Assembly: GCA_013176395.1 (NCBI GenBank)
Contig: JABMLP010000001.1
Location: 496,001-560,000 of the forward strand
Reading direction: 5' to 3'
From: Venturia oleaginea
Taxonomy: Eukaryota > Ascomycota > Dothideomycetes > Venturiales > Venturiaceae
DNA: 64,000 bases
Made by a program: the position numbers and the translations under genes. The notes below the pieces were generated by a model. The model did no database searches. It saw only the letters and a program-made list of their open reading frames with translations, and had not been told where the DNA came from. Shown here one piece after another: positions 41,782 to 53,487 of this stretch. Position 1 is the stretch's first letter. Each line of letters opens with the position of its first letter.

Positions 41782-44439
41782 ATGCAATTCTCTCGTTCGT
41801 TGCTCCTAGTTTCAATTATTTCGTATGCCTACACTGCTAGCGCTTCATTCATCCATGGTAAGCCTTTCCCGCCTCGGGCAGTTGTATTTCAGGTTTCACA
41901 GGCTCTGAGCGGAAACAACCCCAATTAACAAGACACGAGATTGATGAGACTGACAAACAAAGACTATCTAGTGCGTGGCTTGAATGAGACCAGCTTCAGT
42001 AAACCCTCTGCATCCAGCCATAGCACCTTGAGCGATTTTTCGAGCAGTCATTCGTCCATTTCAGAGACCGCCCGCACTTTGACTTCTCCATCTGTCATAG
42101 CTATACCCACTTCCAGCTTATCTACGAAAAAAGCAGAAAAGCGACGCCCAGCAATATTGGAACCACTTACAATTAGATTATACCTCAGAGTCTACCAAAA
42201 AGTCCGTCATAGACACAGCAAACCGCAACTTCAAGATGACCCACAAACACAACAAATGGACATATCACAAGAAGCCACACAAGAATTCCTGTGCATCCAC
42301 TGCCGACCAACGGATCATGCCATTCATATTGTAATTACCTTGGAGTCCGGCCGTCAACACTGATATGGACCCCCACATGTATGGTCACGTTTGCTGCTCA
42401 TACTATCATCCATGTCGTGAATAATCGGGCAAATACAACACAGACTATCACTAATTCAATCGACCTTTCTGGCAATGATGACCTGGGGATTGTCTCACTT
42501 GGAGACACTTCAACTCGAACCACGGCGGTGCAAACCACCGTCACAATTTCTCGCGGTCCAAGTAGTGCTATGACTACTGTTATGTAAGCCAACAACTTTT
42601 GACTCGTACTACAGCGTTTATAGAAAGCTGCACGTAGATGCTTTCATTCTAAAACCCAGTCGACCACCTTGTCATTGAACTGAAAGCTAATTAATCTGGA
42701 AACTATCCAAATGCAATCATTGAATACCCGTACGTTTATTCGCTCGAGGGGAACGCGCTTGCTGCCGTGCTAGACGGAACTCATGCAAACACAACATGCG
42801 CTATATCTTTGACTTCATCAACAATCACATTTCCGTCCCATCCTCCCTTGCCAACAGCAGCAACAACAGAAGTGCCAGATGATTCAGACTCTGATTCAGA
42901 CTCTGATTCAGCAGATACTGGTATAACAGCCGATGGTATGGTAGCTTGTCGGAATGTTGTCATCGGCGACCTCACAATCAAGCCAAGCAGCGTTACAACG
43001 ACAACCGTTGTGCCAGTCTGGAAAACGTTCCAATAGATTTCTATCGCTCAGCGTTTCCCAACGATCGGGCTTTCCAAAAATGCAAAAGCTCTACGGGGCG
43101 CGAAGTGTTGGGGAAAATTACCTTCGTCCAGGCAGTGCAGTTCTTGACAGAAACCAGCACATCTTATACTTACTACTGGGGTGGAGTCGATTCGAACCGT
43201 CGGAGAACCTGGCGCCCCGACAACAACGGCAGAGCCAGTGCAAGCGCCTACGGTCACGGCCACCACGCCAGGCGATGAAGTGAATCCAGCTTCAAAGATC
43301 ATTGTTTCCCCGGCGCAATCTTCAGCCAGTCATACGGGGCCACTTGAAATCACGCTTGGTGACACTATCTTGACTCTCACGCCAATCACATTGACTACCT
43401 CCTTGAATGGCGGGGACTTATTCTGTGCTTGTGCCGGCTGTTGTCATTGGCACACAGACCGTGGCGCTTGGTAGTGACGCAGCAGTCACAATCGGAGGCA
43501 CTCCAGTCGCACTCCAGACTTCGAATGGCCTCACATTCGCAATAGTGGGCGACTCTGCTCACGCAAGCACCGTGCAACTATCTCCAGGTCCGAGAAAATC
43601 TACCATCACGCCACCTCCCATCATAGTAGGAGGCACCACGATCCCGCCTTCGTTGCAGACCAGTATGCCAGCACTTGTCATATCAGGCAAACTCTCATCC
43701 TTTTTGGCGATGACGGGGCTCTCGTGGCGCTTGCGACTGATACTGCTGGAAACTCGATCCTCGTTGTGGGCGGACAGACTACCACGCTGGCCTCGGGTGT
43801 TCAAACTACACCTCTTGATTTGGCAGGATACCCGTTCGCGCCTCAATCTTTATCGTCAGGTTATATTGCGTTTGGCCAGACACTGACATTTGGAAGGACC
43901 GCGACGGTGTGCGACGGCGTCTCAACAAAAACCCTTGCCTTAACGACAACTTACTTGGCCAGACTGTGCTGATCAGTAATGGGCAAACCGCTGTAATACC
44001 ATCTCCTGCTTCAACGCCAATGGTAGTGGATGGAATTACGCTTTCTCCCATTGCGTCGTCCGCCGTTTTCGAATACCATGTTTCCCACAGAATTCTCACC
44101 ATGGGAGGGACCATCACGATCGGCACGGTGCCGTCTCAAACAACTCTGGCTCTATCGACAAACTCGGCCGGTCAAACCATCCTTGTCGAGAATGGGAAGA
44201 CCACGACTTTGAGTCCTTCCGAGCTAAATACAAAGGCGACCACGAGCGCACATTCGACTGTGGGGATCGCTGATATTGTCGGGAGTGTGATGGGCTTGTC
44301 AAATCCTGCTGCTGAGGCAAGCTCAGCGCCATCTGTCAGCTTTTCACTGGGCCCGAATGTACCGGCTGGAACGGCGACTCCATCCAGCAGTGGCTGCGAT
44401 TCTTTCCACATCAGCAGAAGTCGAACGTTGGGAATCTGA
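41782..44439 (+). pseudogene. Ser/Thr-rich secreted cell-surface protein with beta-repeat units, probably degraded
   Basis: A signal peptide (MQFSRSLLLVSIISYAYTAS) opens the frame at 41782. A plausible GTAAGC intron follows, then a Ser-rich region. Further right, coding pieces in changing frames carry a repeated unit typical of large fungal surface proteins: ALGSDAAVTIGGTPVALQT, NSILVVGGQTTTLAS, FGQTLTFGRTATVCDGVSTK, GQTVLISNGQTAVIPSP and GQTILVENGKTTTLSP. The end is Ser/Thr/Pro-rich. At least four frame changes (around 42150, 43000-43180, 43400-43450, 43690-43720 and 43900) cannot all be explained by introns I can define, so the gene looks broken. An unusual intron-rich gene is the alternative. 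An Asp-Ser microsatellite lies at 42883-42911. Confidence 0.6.
42883..42911 (+). repeat. GATTCAGACTCT tandem repeat coding for Asp-Ser
   Basis: About two and a half units of a 12-bp repeat encode alternating Asp-Ser inside the Ser/Thr-rich protein, parallel to the Asp-Ser hexanucleotide at 28548. Confidence 0.75.
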
Positions 44440-45736
44440 ATGGCAATCCTTGGGTTTGCGACTCAATGGTAGAAATTAAGAGTGGAACAATTCAAAGGCT
44501 TAGCTTTATCTGAATTAGCCGTCTATTTCTGCAGGAGGGAAAGGGAAGAATATCATGGTCGCAATCATTGCAGAGCCTTCGGTGTACGAGCCGCGACTCC
44601 GAAACCTGGGTAGAGTTGATTTTCAAGTTGACGGTTCTCGGCTAAGCAGCTGGAATTTGTGGGCACCTTTACATGAAAGTCTATATGCTCCGTGGTGTGA
44701 CACTGGAGAAGCCTTCATTTCCAGGAGACCAGTGTTGTGTGGCAGTGGCACTGATCTAGGATGTTGCAGACTGTGCGTCACATTCTAATGAGTTGACCCT
44801 TGGTTGGTGCTTTGTGGGCGCTTGCGAAACGGCGCAAATGATTCCTTTGCAAGATCTGTGTTGAATGAGATTGGTGTCGGTTCTTGATCGATTGACACAT
44901 GATTATCAGATTGAAGAGTGTGAGCAGAACTAACTTGTGCTTGCCGAGATGCTGGGACACCAGGGAGCAGATGAGAATGCGATATCTGTCGATCTCGTGG
45001 TTGCATGCCACGTCCACGTGAGAGATAGCTCACTGTAGCTGAAGCTGGGGGGTTTGCTTGACATGCAAATTTAGGCCTTTTGTACGTACTTTTGTGGCTT
45101 CGAGCTCGCTCCTGTTGATTTCCATGGTGGGGTCAGACATCGATGTCCCGAATATTGGATTTAGCGATGTTTGTTTGTGCGCAAAATCAAGAGAAGAGAA
45201 TGATACATACTAGCATGTTTACAGCGCGTGATGCAAACTTGTTGGAATTATCCTATTCTGAATCAACTCTTTCAACTGCGGCTCGACCTCGATAAAATTC
45301 TGAAGACACGATTTCTGAAGCTCGCCAGAAAATTATCGATACCGATCTCGAATTGAGAGACTCTGAAGCCAAAGGTGGATATTGTCGCTATTGAGAGCGG
45401 CACTGAATCAATAAATTCACCGAGGTGCCATCAGTTTACCGTTCGCTTTGCTTTTGATCCCCTTGGCAGTAAAACAATCTTCATCTAGTATACGACTAGA
45501 AATTATATCCACAATCACTAGCCTTGTATTCCATTGTACTCCCTGCCGTAACAGAGATACATCACGCACTCCGTTCTCCTGATCGCAGTACGGCAAGTCC
45601 GTCTTGGCACTGGAGGAAAGATCTTTCGTTGGGCGTGGAGCTGCAAGGAATCGTCGGTTCAAACCAATACCATCGAGGACATATCAGGTCACATTCGAAA
45701 ACATGCCGCCAGGGCAGTGTTCCGAGACCATACGGA
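44440..45736. other. Intergenic; no supported gene
   Basis: About 1.3 kb with short frames only (44555-44788 plus, 44778-45033 minus). No repeats or RNA genes recognised. Confidence 0.4.
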
Positions 45737-46446
45737 TCAAGTGGCCTTCTCTTCGCCACTCTCCAGAGTGTGAAACTCAACGCTCTCCCTTGTGTATTCC
45801 TCAACAATCGCCAACTCTTTCTTCCCCTCAATATCCTCCAACGCTGGTCTTGCAGTCAGCCAAGCAGCAACAAGCATACTCTTCAAGATAGCACTGTCCT
45901 TGAATCTCTCCGCCCTGAAACTACTTGCAGGCCAGGTTTTGAACTTCAACGGAAAGTTCGACATCAAGTGTAGCCGGAACAGAGCTGGATATGCATCCAA
46001 TAGTATGAGAGCTTCAGACATAGATACGGCGTACCAACGCCAGGAACCAAATGCAAAGCCAATGCTAGAGCCAATTATGAAGGGCAGGGCGGCGGTGCCA
46101 GTCAAGGTGGCAGAGAACATGGCAAAGACTATGCCGAACATGGCTGCTGTCGTTGTGCCTGCTATCATGCTACGGAACATGCTGTAGGCGGGACAGGATG
46201 AGCTTCGGCGAATGCTTTACGAGAGGCGGGAGGGAGCGTACACGAGACCAGGACCACTGTACAGAGTATCAGCTTATATACCATAGAGAGTGCGTATCGA
46301 GGATCGATCTCACTTGATATTGCCCCATCCTCCTAGAACGCGGAGGATGAAATATGGATTGCTCGCTACTGAATTGAGGTCCTGAAAACGTCAATTGAAA
46401 TGATGTCCCATTTCGGAAGTGTGAGAGTTACATCAAAAGTAGGCAT
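45737..46446 (-). CDS. Small multi-pass membrane protein, unknown function
   Basis: Four exons join in phase: 46446-46432 (15 nt), 46381-46314, 46256-46242 (15 nt) and 46181-45737, giving 180 aa. The sequence starts MPTFDDLNSVASNPYFILRV and passes GGWGNINGPGLVMFRSMIAG before two Ala/Gly/Thr-rich hydrophobic segments (TTTAAMFGIVFAMFSATL, GTAALPFIIGSSIGFAFGS). The C-terminus is hydrophilic and Glu-rich (..VEFHTLESGEEKAT). I do not recognise the family. Two exons of 15 nt each are remarkable; the joined reading is uninterrupted and each intron has standard ends (GTAACT, GTGAGA and GTACGC donors). Confidence 0.7.
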
Positions 46447-47685
46447 TGTGAGAATGCGCCGAGCAAGCAGATATTATTTGCTATCAACACCTCTGTTATC
46501 AGGTGTGCGGTGTCGAAGACCCTCATTGTTTATTGTGCTGGCGGAAAAGTCTTTTCACTTTTAGCGTTGTGTCTCAGTCTCACAGCGCGAACATTACTTT
46601 TGGAAAGGCGAAGTCTATTTTAGAATAGGTAGAAAATTGCCTGTACTCTTGCCCTAGACTTAGAATTACCCAGGTATACTAGAAATTACCTATGCACAGC
46701 TTTTTGAAAGTGATGCTCATGCTTGACGGCGCTTGAGAGACCCCTCACTAAAAGTGGAAAGGTCATTTCCGCCAGCACGATAGTGCCTCCGCCGCTAAGT
46801 CGGGCCGCCTGCCCCTTGGCTACCTCCCTGCGTTGACATCTCTCCCGTCTCCTACATCATTAATCCGTTCAACCTTCGGTTTCGAACCACTCTTTGACGA
46901 TTCAAGACGCTCTGTCTTCTTATGATTCATTGGTATCCTTGAGGGCCAAATCTCCTCGTCTCCTCTCCCTCGATCATAATCTTCATACAGTTTCGCCGAC
47001 CTTGGTTTTGAAGCATCAGATTGTGCCACGAGTGTTCTGTGCCAGGAAGAGTTTTGCTGGTTGCCCGTATTTGACTTCTTGGACAGTTGTACTGAGGCCC
47101 GTAAGGTCTAGACGATGTGTATCCTACTTCTTTGTTTCCTGGTTTGTCACGCTCCGCAACTTATGTGCATCTCGAAGGCCTGTTCCCTTCAGCATCGTAC
47201 CCTTTAAAAATTCTTCATTCAATGGTGCGCGCTCCAAAATAGGCTGATTATGTCCCCAGTTGTCCGGTAGCTGCTTCATTCATCAGAACTTCGACTGCCC
47301 CCTCTACAAACGTTGTTGAAGATGTAAGGTGTGCCTGACAGGGGTTCAGAATACGAATAGCAAAGTGTCCTAAGAAATTTGTGGCTACGATCCTGTCCCG
47401 AAGTATTGGTAGATACTGCTAAAAAGGGATAACATCCTACTACTATCACTGCTTCCCTGGATTCACTCCCTTTGGTGCTGCCACTTGACTAGCCATGTCT
47501 TATTCCTGAGGCAGCCGATGATAGTCTAGGGAAGCGATGAATGCTTCGGTAAGACGTGCTTCTCTGGCGATTGGTTTGCACACTTTTGCGCGTTGTAAGA
47601 TCTGCTGACGGTCACCGCGATGATACTTATAAACTAGCTGGCTTCCCTTCTCAAGATCGCTCTAGCATACTCATATTGTCACAAG
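46447..47685. other. Intergenic; no supported gene
   Basis: A 69-codon minus frame at 46820-47029 (charged, ..EIWPSRIPMNHKKTERL) and a 117-codon plus frame at 46894-47247 overlap; neither is convincing. May hold old remnant sequence. Confidence 0.35.
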
Positions 47686-48639
47686 ATGTTGCACTCCGTC
47701 GCCGAAATAAGTCTATGGATCTCGACACTAAACGTTTTTCTACTGCATATGTCTGCATTGGGACAGATAAACATTGCTCTGTCATGCAAGCGTCAGTGTG
47801 TATCGACGTTTAGCAGAATGTAATGCTAACTCCACAGCTTACCGAGTCGAAATCACACAAGCTATACACTCTGCACAAGATCGACCTCGAGTTGCATCTT
47901 TACAACTCAGGGAGCTGTTCGGGCAGGATCCGTATATACGTAATCTCGCAGATTATTTGTTTCAAGACACAAGTGATATGCAAAGGGGTGACATGCGAAA
48001 GGATGTTTATGGTAAGAGATGATAAACATGTCCAGAAATATTCGACGTTGCTGACGATATATAGATCGCTTCATAGCGATCTCCCAACTTAACTTTGTCA
48101 ACGCGGATCCTGCAACGCCATTATGGCCTGACACCACTCCAGGAGTTGTAGGAGACATTGTATTTTAGTACCTATTCTCACTTTGAGGGGACTGGAAAAC
48201 TGACAAGATGGCTATCTAGCTGATTTATTGCGACTATAGTCGATTTACCCAGAACCTTGGGCCGAATCAAGGATGGGGAGATTCAATCAACCAGCTCAGG
48301 ATGACCCCATGGCAGTGGCAACACTATGCAGTCGAACAGGCTCCGATATCGACCACCTGGCAAATCTTCGACAACCGAAATGCGCGACAAATTGTTACAG
48401 TGTCTGGCTCGACCATCCACCTTAGGACAGTCACCAATCTCCAGGCAGATTTGAACAACCACGGCAGCCCTTTTAGTTGGTGGTATGACGACGATCGCAC
48501 GAAAAATGAGGAATTCGCCGTCCATATACAAAACTTGCATTTGGACCAGAACGTACAAGCACCTTGGATAGACTGGTTCTCCAAAAGGCTTGATGCGACT
48601 ATGCTCCACGAGTTCAGTTCAAAATTATTCCAATCATAG
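47686..48639 (+). CDS. Hypothetical protein, 260 aa, four exons
   Basis: Exons 47686-47791, 47838-48011, 48065-48167 and 48240-48639 join in phase through GT-AG introns, the first with a GTCAGT donor and a GCTAAC branch motif. The N-terminus is hydrophobic (SLWISTLNVFLLHMSALG) and could be a signal peptide or anchor. The middle contains LQLRELFGQDPYIRNLADYL and LNFVNADPATPLWPDTTPGV. The end is rich in Trp and Asn (TPWQWQHYAVEQ, SPFSWWYDDDR, APWIDWFSKRLDATML). I do not recognise a family. The start is uncertain because the region upstream is poor in clues. It ends 160 bp before a pogo transposon, so it may belong to a fast-changing accessory segment. Confidence 0.55.
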
Positions 48640-48798
48640 TGAGCCCTGCTGCGGAGGTTAACTTATACTCAGCTTTCCCATACGGTTGCGGGTGGCTACG
48701 CAGGCGGTAACAAAGAAAAGAAAAGCTACGGCTGGGTCAATTGTCGGAGCATGCTCGATTCTACAAATGCTGGTACGACGAACACCTTCCTAGTAGTA

Positions 48799-48848
48799 GA
48801 GTGTGGACCCCAGATATGACCCAACCCCAGATATGACCCACGAAAATC
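48799..48848 (+). repeat. Left terminal inverted repeat of the pogo element (partner 50593-50642)
   Basis: 50 bp matching the reverse complement of 50593-50642 with a single C/T difference at position 29; contains the doubled GATATGACCCA motif. Confidence 0.9.
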
Positions 48849-50610
48849 AAACCTCGACATGTGAGAACACTGCGCGCCGCCCACGTGCCACTGGCGTTTT
48901 AATAAAACCATCTAATAATTCCTCAGAATCCTCATCTTGCTCCTCCGAACTAGTCTCAACTATAATAACTTTGCGTTGGCGCCCCCGTGGCTTTTTTGCT
49001 TCAACGCGCGCCTCCTCCTCGCGGGCTATACGCAACACTTCCGTAGTCGAATAGACCGCAACACCCTCTAATCGAACTCTTTTACCATTTTTAGCCTTCT
49101 TCCGCTTCCGCAAAAGTTCGGATTGCTCAGCTATTTGTTTAGCTTGAATTGCAATGGTTGCATTTTGAGTTTCGCATAGGCGTGTCATACGCTCTGCATA
49201 GCGCCGTACCGGCGAAACAACGGCATGGCACTCGCGCAACGACTCTATGAACTTTTCATTTGATTTTGATAGTTCAACTACTTCTGGAGGAGAGCTCTGT
49301 AGTAATGAGAGATCGAGAGTAGTTATTGCGCGTGGTGTAATTGGTTGTGGAGCCGGTATAGGTGAGTCTTTCGGAAGCCCTCTGAGTACTCGCATAGGAA
49401 GCACAGGCCATAAGCCGGTGCCACGCCATCCACTAAGGATATTTTCCTTGCTCATAGCCCTTTCGCGTGCACGAGAGAGTAATTCAATCCATTCTGAGCG
49501 TGGGATGCGCTGTGAACTGAGCCGGGAGATCGCATGCGTTTCGATAGTATGGGCCCGTTTAAACGCCGCAAACACGCCTACATCAAGCGGTTGTAGTATA
49601 TGTGAGCAGTGAGGAGGCATAATTAGGAGATCAAAATTATGCTCCCTCCAGTAGGCAATAAAATCGCCCTGGATATGACTTCCATGGCCATCCGCGACAA
49701 GTAAACGCTGGCGACCCGCAGCCTTCTCGCGGGTAAGAGGGTCGAAAACATTGATTAACCACGCCAACCCAAGGTTATTCGAGGTCCAGTCATTCTTGCT
49801 TGTTGCAAAGTGCCATCCCAGAGGTGATGATTCATTGATCCATCGCGTATTAACGTCCTGGCCTTTGAATATCAGGAGCGGCGCCAGCGCTTCGCCTGCG
49901 GCATTGATGCACTCAATCACTGTTACCCAGTCCTGTTTGCCTCCGATCACCTTGTACTTCTGTGTACTATCGAGGTGTACAAGCACCTTCAACGCCTGCT
50001 CTTCGCCAATACCAAATCCAGCCTCATCCATATTCCACATATGCGCAGGATCGTACTTATGCTCCTGGAGCATCTCTCCGACTGCGTCAAACCAGCGTTT
50101 TACATGCTCATATGTTGCCCCCTCGTTGCGTACATGCTCTAGCTGACGAGCATATACTCCTGCTATCTCAGGATGTCTTTTTTGAAAGCGCTGGATCCAT
50201 TTATCGTTGATAGTGAAGCGTGGGGTGGTAGGTAGGATAAGATGTGACGCGTGCGTGGTCGAATATGAATTGCAAGCTCTTTGAGCAACGGGTTGGTAAT
50301 ATGAGTTCCAGTATTTGTGTATCGCTTAATCCAGCGTACAAGAGTATCTTCTTCCGCGATGGTAAGAATTTGGGTCATTTCGTGGCTGGTAGAGTTCGTC
50401 AAGCCGCCGTTGAGCCGGCGCTGTAGTGTTTTGTTATCAACTTGAAAGAACTTTGCAGCAGCCCTAATAGACGAAAAGTCTTTATTTTGTAGTGCATAAT
50501 AGCCTTTGATAGTTGAACTTCGTAATCCGGCGATTTTTTGGATGATTTTGAAGGCATTGGTGGGGATAACGCGTGTAGCATGCGCTTTGGAGGATTTTCG
50601 TGGGTCATAT
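48847..50610 (-). pseudogene. Pogo/Fot1 DDE transposase, one frameshift
   Basis: The N-terminal helix-turn-helix region is readable (FSSIRAAAKFFQVDNKTLQR, then EEDTLVRWIKRYTNTGTHIT). Near 50225-50235 the frame shifts by one base: one frame runs to a stop near 50163, while the correct continuation reads PRFTINDKWIQRFQKRHPE. From 50073 an open frame of 408 codons holds the catalytic domain: NMDEAGFGIG (D1), LLVADGHGSHIQGDF (D2), MPPHCSHILQPLDVGVFAAFKR (D3). A long charged C-terminus ends inside the left TIR. The frameshift probably makes this copy non-autonomous, unless a short intron I cannot define removes it. Near-identical TIRs suggest recent activity. Confidence 0.85.
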
Positions 50611-50642
50611 CTGAGGTTGGGTCATATCTGGGGTCCACACTC

Positions 50643-52537
50643 TATAGAGACGTCACGCCATTGCCCCTCGATAAACAGATCAATCCAAAAGCGCAGATTC
50701 AGCTCGTGCTCGATGTCGCAAAATCCCTGGCAAATGACAAAAGCAAGTTGCTCGGGACTTTGCGTCTTGAAGCACGGGATGAAGAGGCGAGCCATGGCGT
50801 TGGCAAAAGATGAGGGGGCAATGAGCTGATTAAACCTACTTTATTGGCATGGCGGTCAATTGCTGACTTCAGTCAGACAGTCTCTCAATCTTTGCGATAG
50901 GTGTCAAACTGATCCTGCTTGGGTTCGTCGTCGACCCAAATGGCAATTTTTGTAAACCACCACCTGCAGACCAAACGATCTTCGCCGAGGGATTCATTTG
51001 GTGTAAGACCAAAAGAACAAGAGGAGGCCATTGAGGGATACGGGACTGAATAAGTAGTTATATAGTAAGTTCGCGAACTCATACCTGCCCTATCCCATCC
51101 AGTACCGTGGTATTCGTTTGGTTTGTTAGCGCAGTAGTTTACCCAAGAAGTTCTGAAATATTCGCGCGCAGCGACTCCAACATATAAGGGCTAATCCGCT
51201 TGAATGTTCAATCAGAGGATCTGTGAATATACTGGAATTAATTTTACACACTTTATTCTGATCATATACGATGAATTGAGTCCGGCAATGTGGCGAGTAG
51301 ACTCTGGGGCAACGAGTACTTATGGCCGGTACTAAATGGGATAGCATCCGTATACCTATCTTCTCGTCATCAAAAAGACCGATATATCAGAACAGCCAAA
51401 ACTTACAAAATCATTGCTGACCAACCTCATCAGCTCGGGCTGTGCGCGCCTCATCCAATTCCCTCCCTATCAACTTCTCAATCTGATACCCAATCGCTTT
51501 CCCCGCCCGCTGAAAGTAAGCCCGCATCCCCTTACCCAGCAATGGAATATCCTCACATATCCTGACCTTGTATACAATAGCCAATAATCTCGTATAATCA
51601 TGCGGTTCCGCCATGTGATCAAGCGGAAGATGCTGTAAGGGGAAATCGTCGAAGTATGCCATCAGACCAAAACTCATCCCCGTATTCCCCCCACGGCTTG
51701 GCGATATATCTGGCGATGAAGGTCCATCTCTTGCCCTGCAATGACGACCCCAACAAATTTGATATTGGACGACCTGTTTTGACCCGTTTTTCGTTGATGT
51801 ATTTCCTTTCGGCTTCCCAGAATTCCCATGAGATCTTTGTTGACTATAGCAAGATCCACGTATTCTTTGAGCGCTCCATTCTTTCGGATGTCGTCCGCTT
51901 TCGATACCAAAGAGACACCGAAGTTGACGAATTGGATAATGTTGGCGGTAAGACTCACGGCATCCATTGGAAGCATGGCTCATTACCTCGAAATTGGTCC
52001 AAGCTCTCCGATGAGTAGATACGGATGAAGTTGAGATGCTGGCTTCAGTGAATGAATGAGGGAGATGAAAGGTGATCTGGGACAGACAAAGACTTAGCAT
52101 GTTTGTTGGAGGCGGCAGTGCCCATTCCGGGGGCGGTCTACGGCTCAGCCCGAGGCGCAGCTCATCATCAGGATTGCCACTCGCCTGCGCGCTGTCGATT
52201 GTCGAAGATGTAAGGATGTGCGCGAGCCTGCGGGTGGCTCAAAATAGTGGGTTTTGTCCACAAAACTACCCGTCTTTGAACAAATGGATTCGCAAAGGAA
52301 GAGAGAAGAAGAGGCACATCTCATCAGTCACCTAGAACCAGTAGAATTAGGCATACGCAAAATACTCGTTGTTGTGGACGTTGTTGTTGTTGTAAGGTAG
52401 AGAAAATCCATGGCCAGTTTGAACTCCGCGCTTCGAGTTTTCTACTCCACCATGAAATCATGACTCGCACCCTACCACCACTATCAACCCCTCCCAAAAC
52501 GGCAATCCCAAACCCAACCATCAACCCAACCCCAAAA
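50643..52537. other. 1.9-kb accessory stretch with fragmentary coding sequence
   Basis: Apart from the STAND-type fragment listed separately, a minus frame covers 52100-51411; its distal half (MAYFDDFPLQHLPLDHM.., MRAYFQRAGKAIGYQIEKLI) looks protein-like but unassigned. No complete gene can be built. Confidence 0.35.
51674..51976 (-). pseudogene. Fragment resembling the N-terminal domain of fungal STAND/NLR proteins
   Basis: The frame opens MDAVSLTANIIQFVNFGVSL and continues VSKADDIRKNGALKEYVDLA, a pattern seen at the start of many fungal NLR-like (STAND) proteins (Met-Asp-Pro/Ala-Leu-Ser .. Ile-Ile-Gln-Phe-Val). No NACHT/NB-ARC or repeat domain follows; the frame stops after ~100 codons. 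Probably a relic of an incompatibility-type gene. Short motif only, so tentative. Confidence 0.4.
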
Positions 52538-53487
52538 ATGACAACCCAAGTCAAATCATCCACCCCTTACCCATGGCCCTACAATGCCACCCTCTCCCGC
52601 ACAACAACCGCACTCCTAATAATAGACATGCAACGTGACTGTCCGTCTTCCAGCTTCCATCCACCAAACTCGACACAAAATCTCACATCAAACCCCAGTC
52701 TGCGATTCCCTTGGCTACTTCGCCTCCCTAGGCTACCCCCTCGTCCAAATCACCAACATAATCCCAAACATCCAGCACCTCCTATCAACCTCCCGCCAGT
52801 CAACCCTCCAAATATTCCACACACGCGAAGGACACCGTTCCGATCTATCGACACTACCACCGAGGGAGAAATTCAGGAGTAGAAATGGAGGTGCTGAGAT
52901 AGGTATTTTCGCCTTGCCAGGAGAATCCAATATCATACCTACCTAGCTAGATAGGTAAGCACATCGCTGGACAGCCCAGCTAACAATTCCTAGGCTTCCA
53001 AGGTCCATTGGGTCGATTCCTGATCCGCGGTTCAGAAGGCCATGACATAATCCCCTCCCTCGCCCCCATAGAGGGAGAAATAGTGATCGATAAACCCCTC
53101 CGCAGCGCTTTTAAGCGGACGGATCTTGATCTGATCTTGCGAAACAAGGACATTAAGAATTTAATCGTAAGTTGCCGATTTGGGTCCACTTCGTGATGAG
53201 AAGGATGCTCTCACTATTGAATGTATCAAATCTAACTTTTGTCGAAGATCGCAGGCGTGACGACGGATGTTTGTGTACTGAGTACCATCAAAGACGCGAT
53301 GGAAAGAGGCTATGATGTCTTACTTGTAGAGGACTGTTGCGCAGCTGCAACAGAGGAGTTACACTCCGCAGTTGTGAAGAGCGTTCAAATGGAAGGAGGG
53401 ATAGGGGGGGCTGTAGCCAAGATCGCTGATGTTGTGAAAGCCATAGAATCGTGGAAAGATAGTAGTACTGATCAGTCATCTGACTAG
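52538..53487 (+). CDS. Isochorismatase-fold cysteine hydrolase
   Basis: Four exons join in phase: 52538-52640, 52699-52902, 52994-53166 and 53248-53487, giving 239 aa. The catalytic triad is visible: Asp30 in LLIIDMQRDF, Lys in EIVIDKPLRSAF and Cys169 in IAGVTTDVCVLST. The motif at exon 2 start (CDSLGYFASLGYPLVQITN) is usual for fungal members. Enzymes of this fold hydrolyse amide or ester bonds in small molecules (isochorismatase, biuret hydrolase, ureidoacrylate amidohydrolase, nicotinamidase); the exact substrate is not evident. Intron 1 has a weak GTCCGT donor and intron 2 is 91 nt. An upstream in-frame ATG at 52460 would add 26 Pro/Thr-rich residues. Related to the fragment at 26460-26684. 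Confidence 0.86.

Larger units (their letters stand above)
48799..50642. mobile_element. Fot1/pogo-type DNA transposon (Tc1-mariner superfamily)
   Basis: 1,844 bp bounded by 50-bp terminal inverted repeats starting GAGTGTGGACCCCAGATATG, with one mismatch between ends, and by TA on both sides (48797-48798 and 50643-50644), the target duplication of this superfamily. Each TIR contains two direct copies of a CAGATATGACCCA-type unit, which may be transposase binding sites. The element encodes a CENP-B/DDE_1 transposase on the minus strand. Confidence 0.93.

Noticed and set aside
43183..43204. tRNA-like B-box on the minus strand (GGTTCGAATCGACTCC)
   Set aside because: No matching A-box, acceptor stem or cloverleaf could be built around it; it lies inside the Ser/Thr-rich protein sequence.
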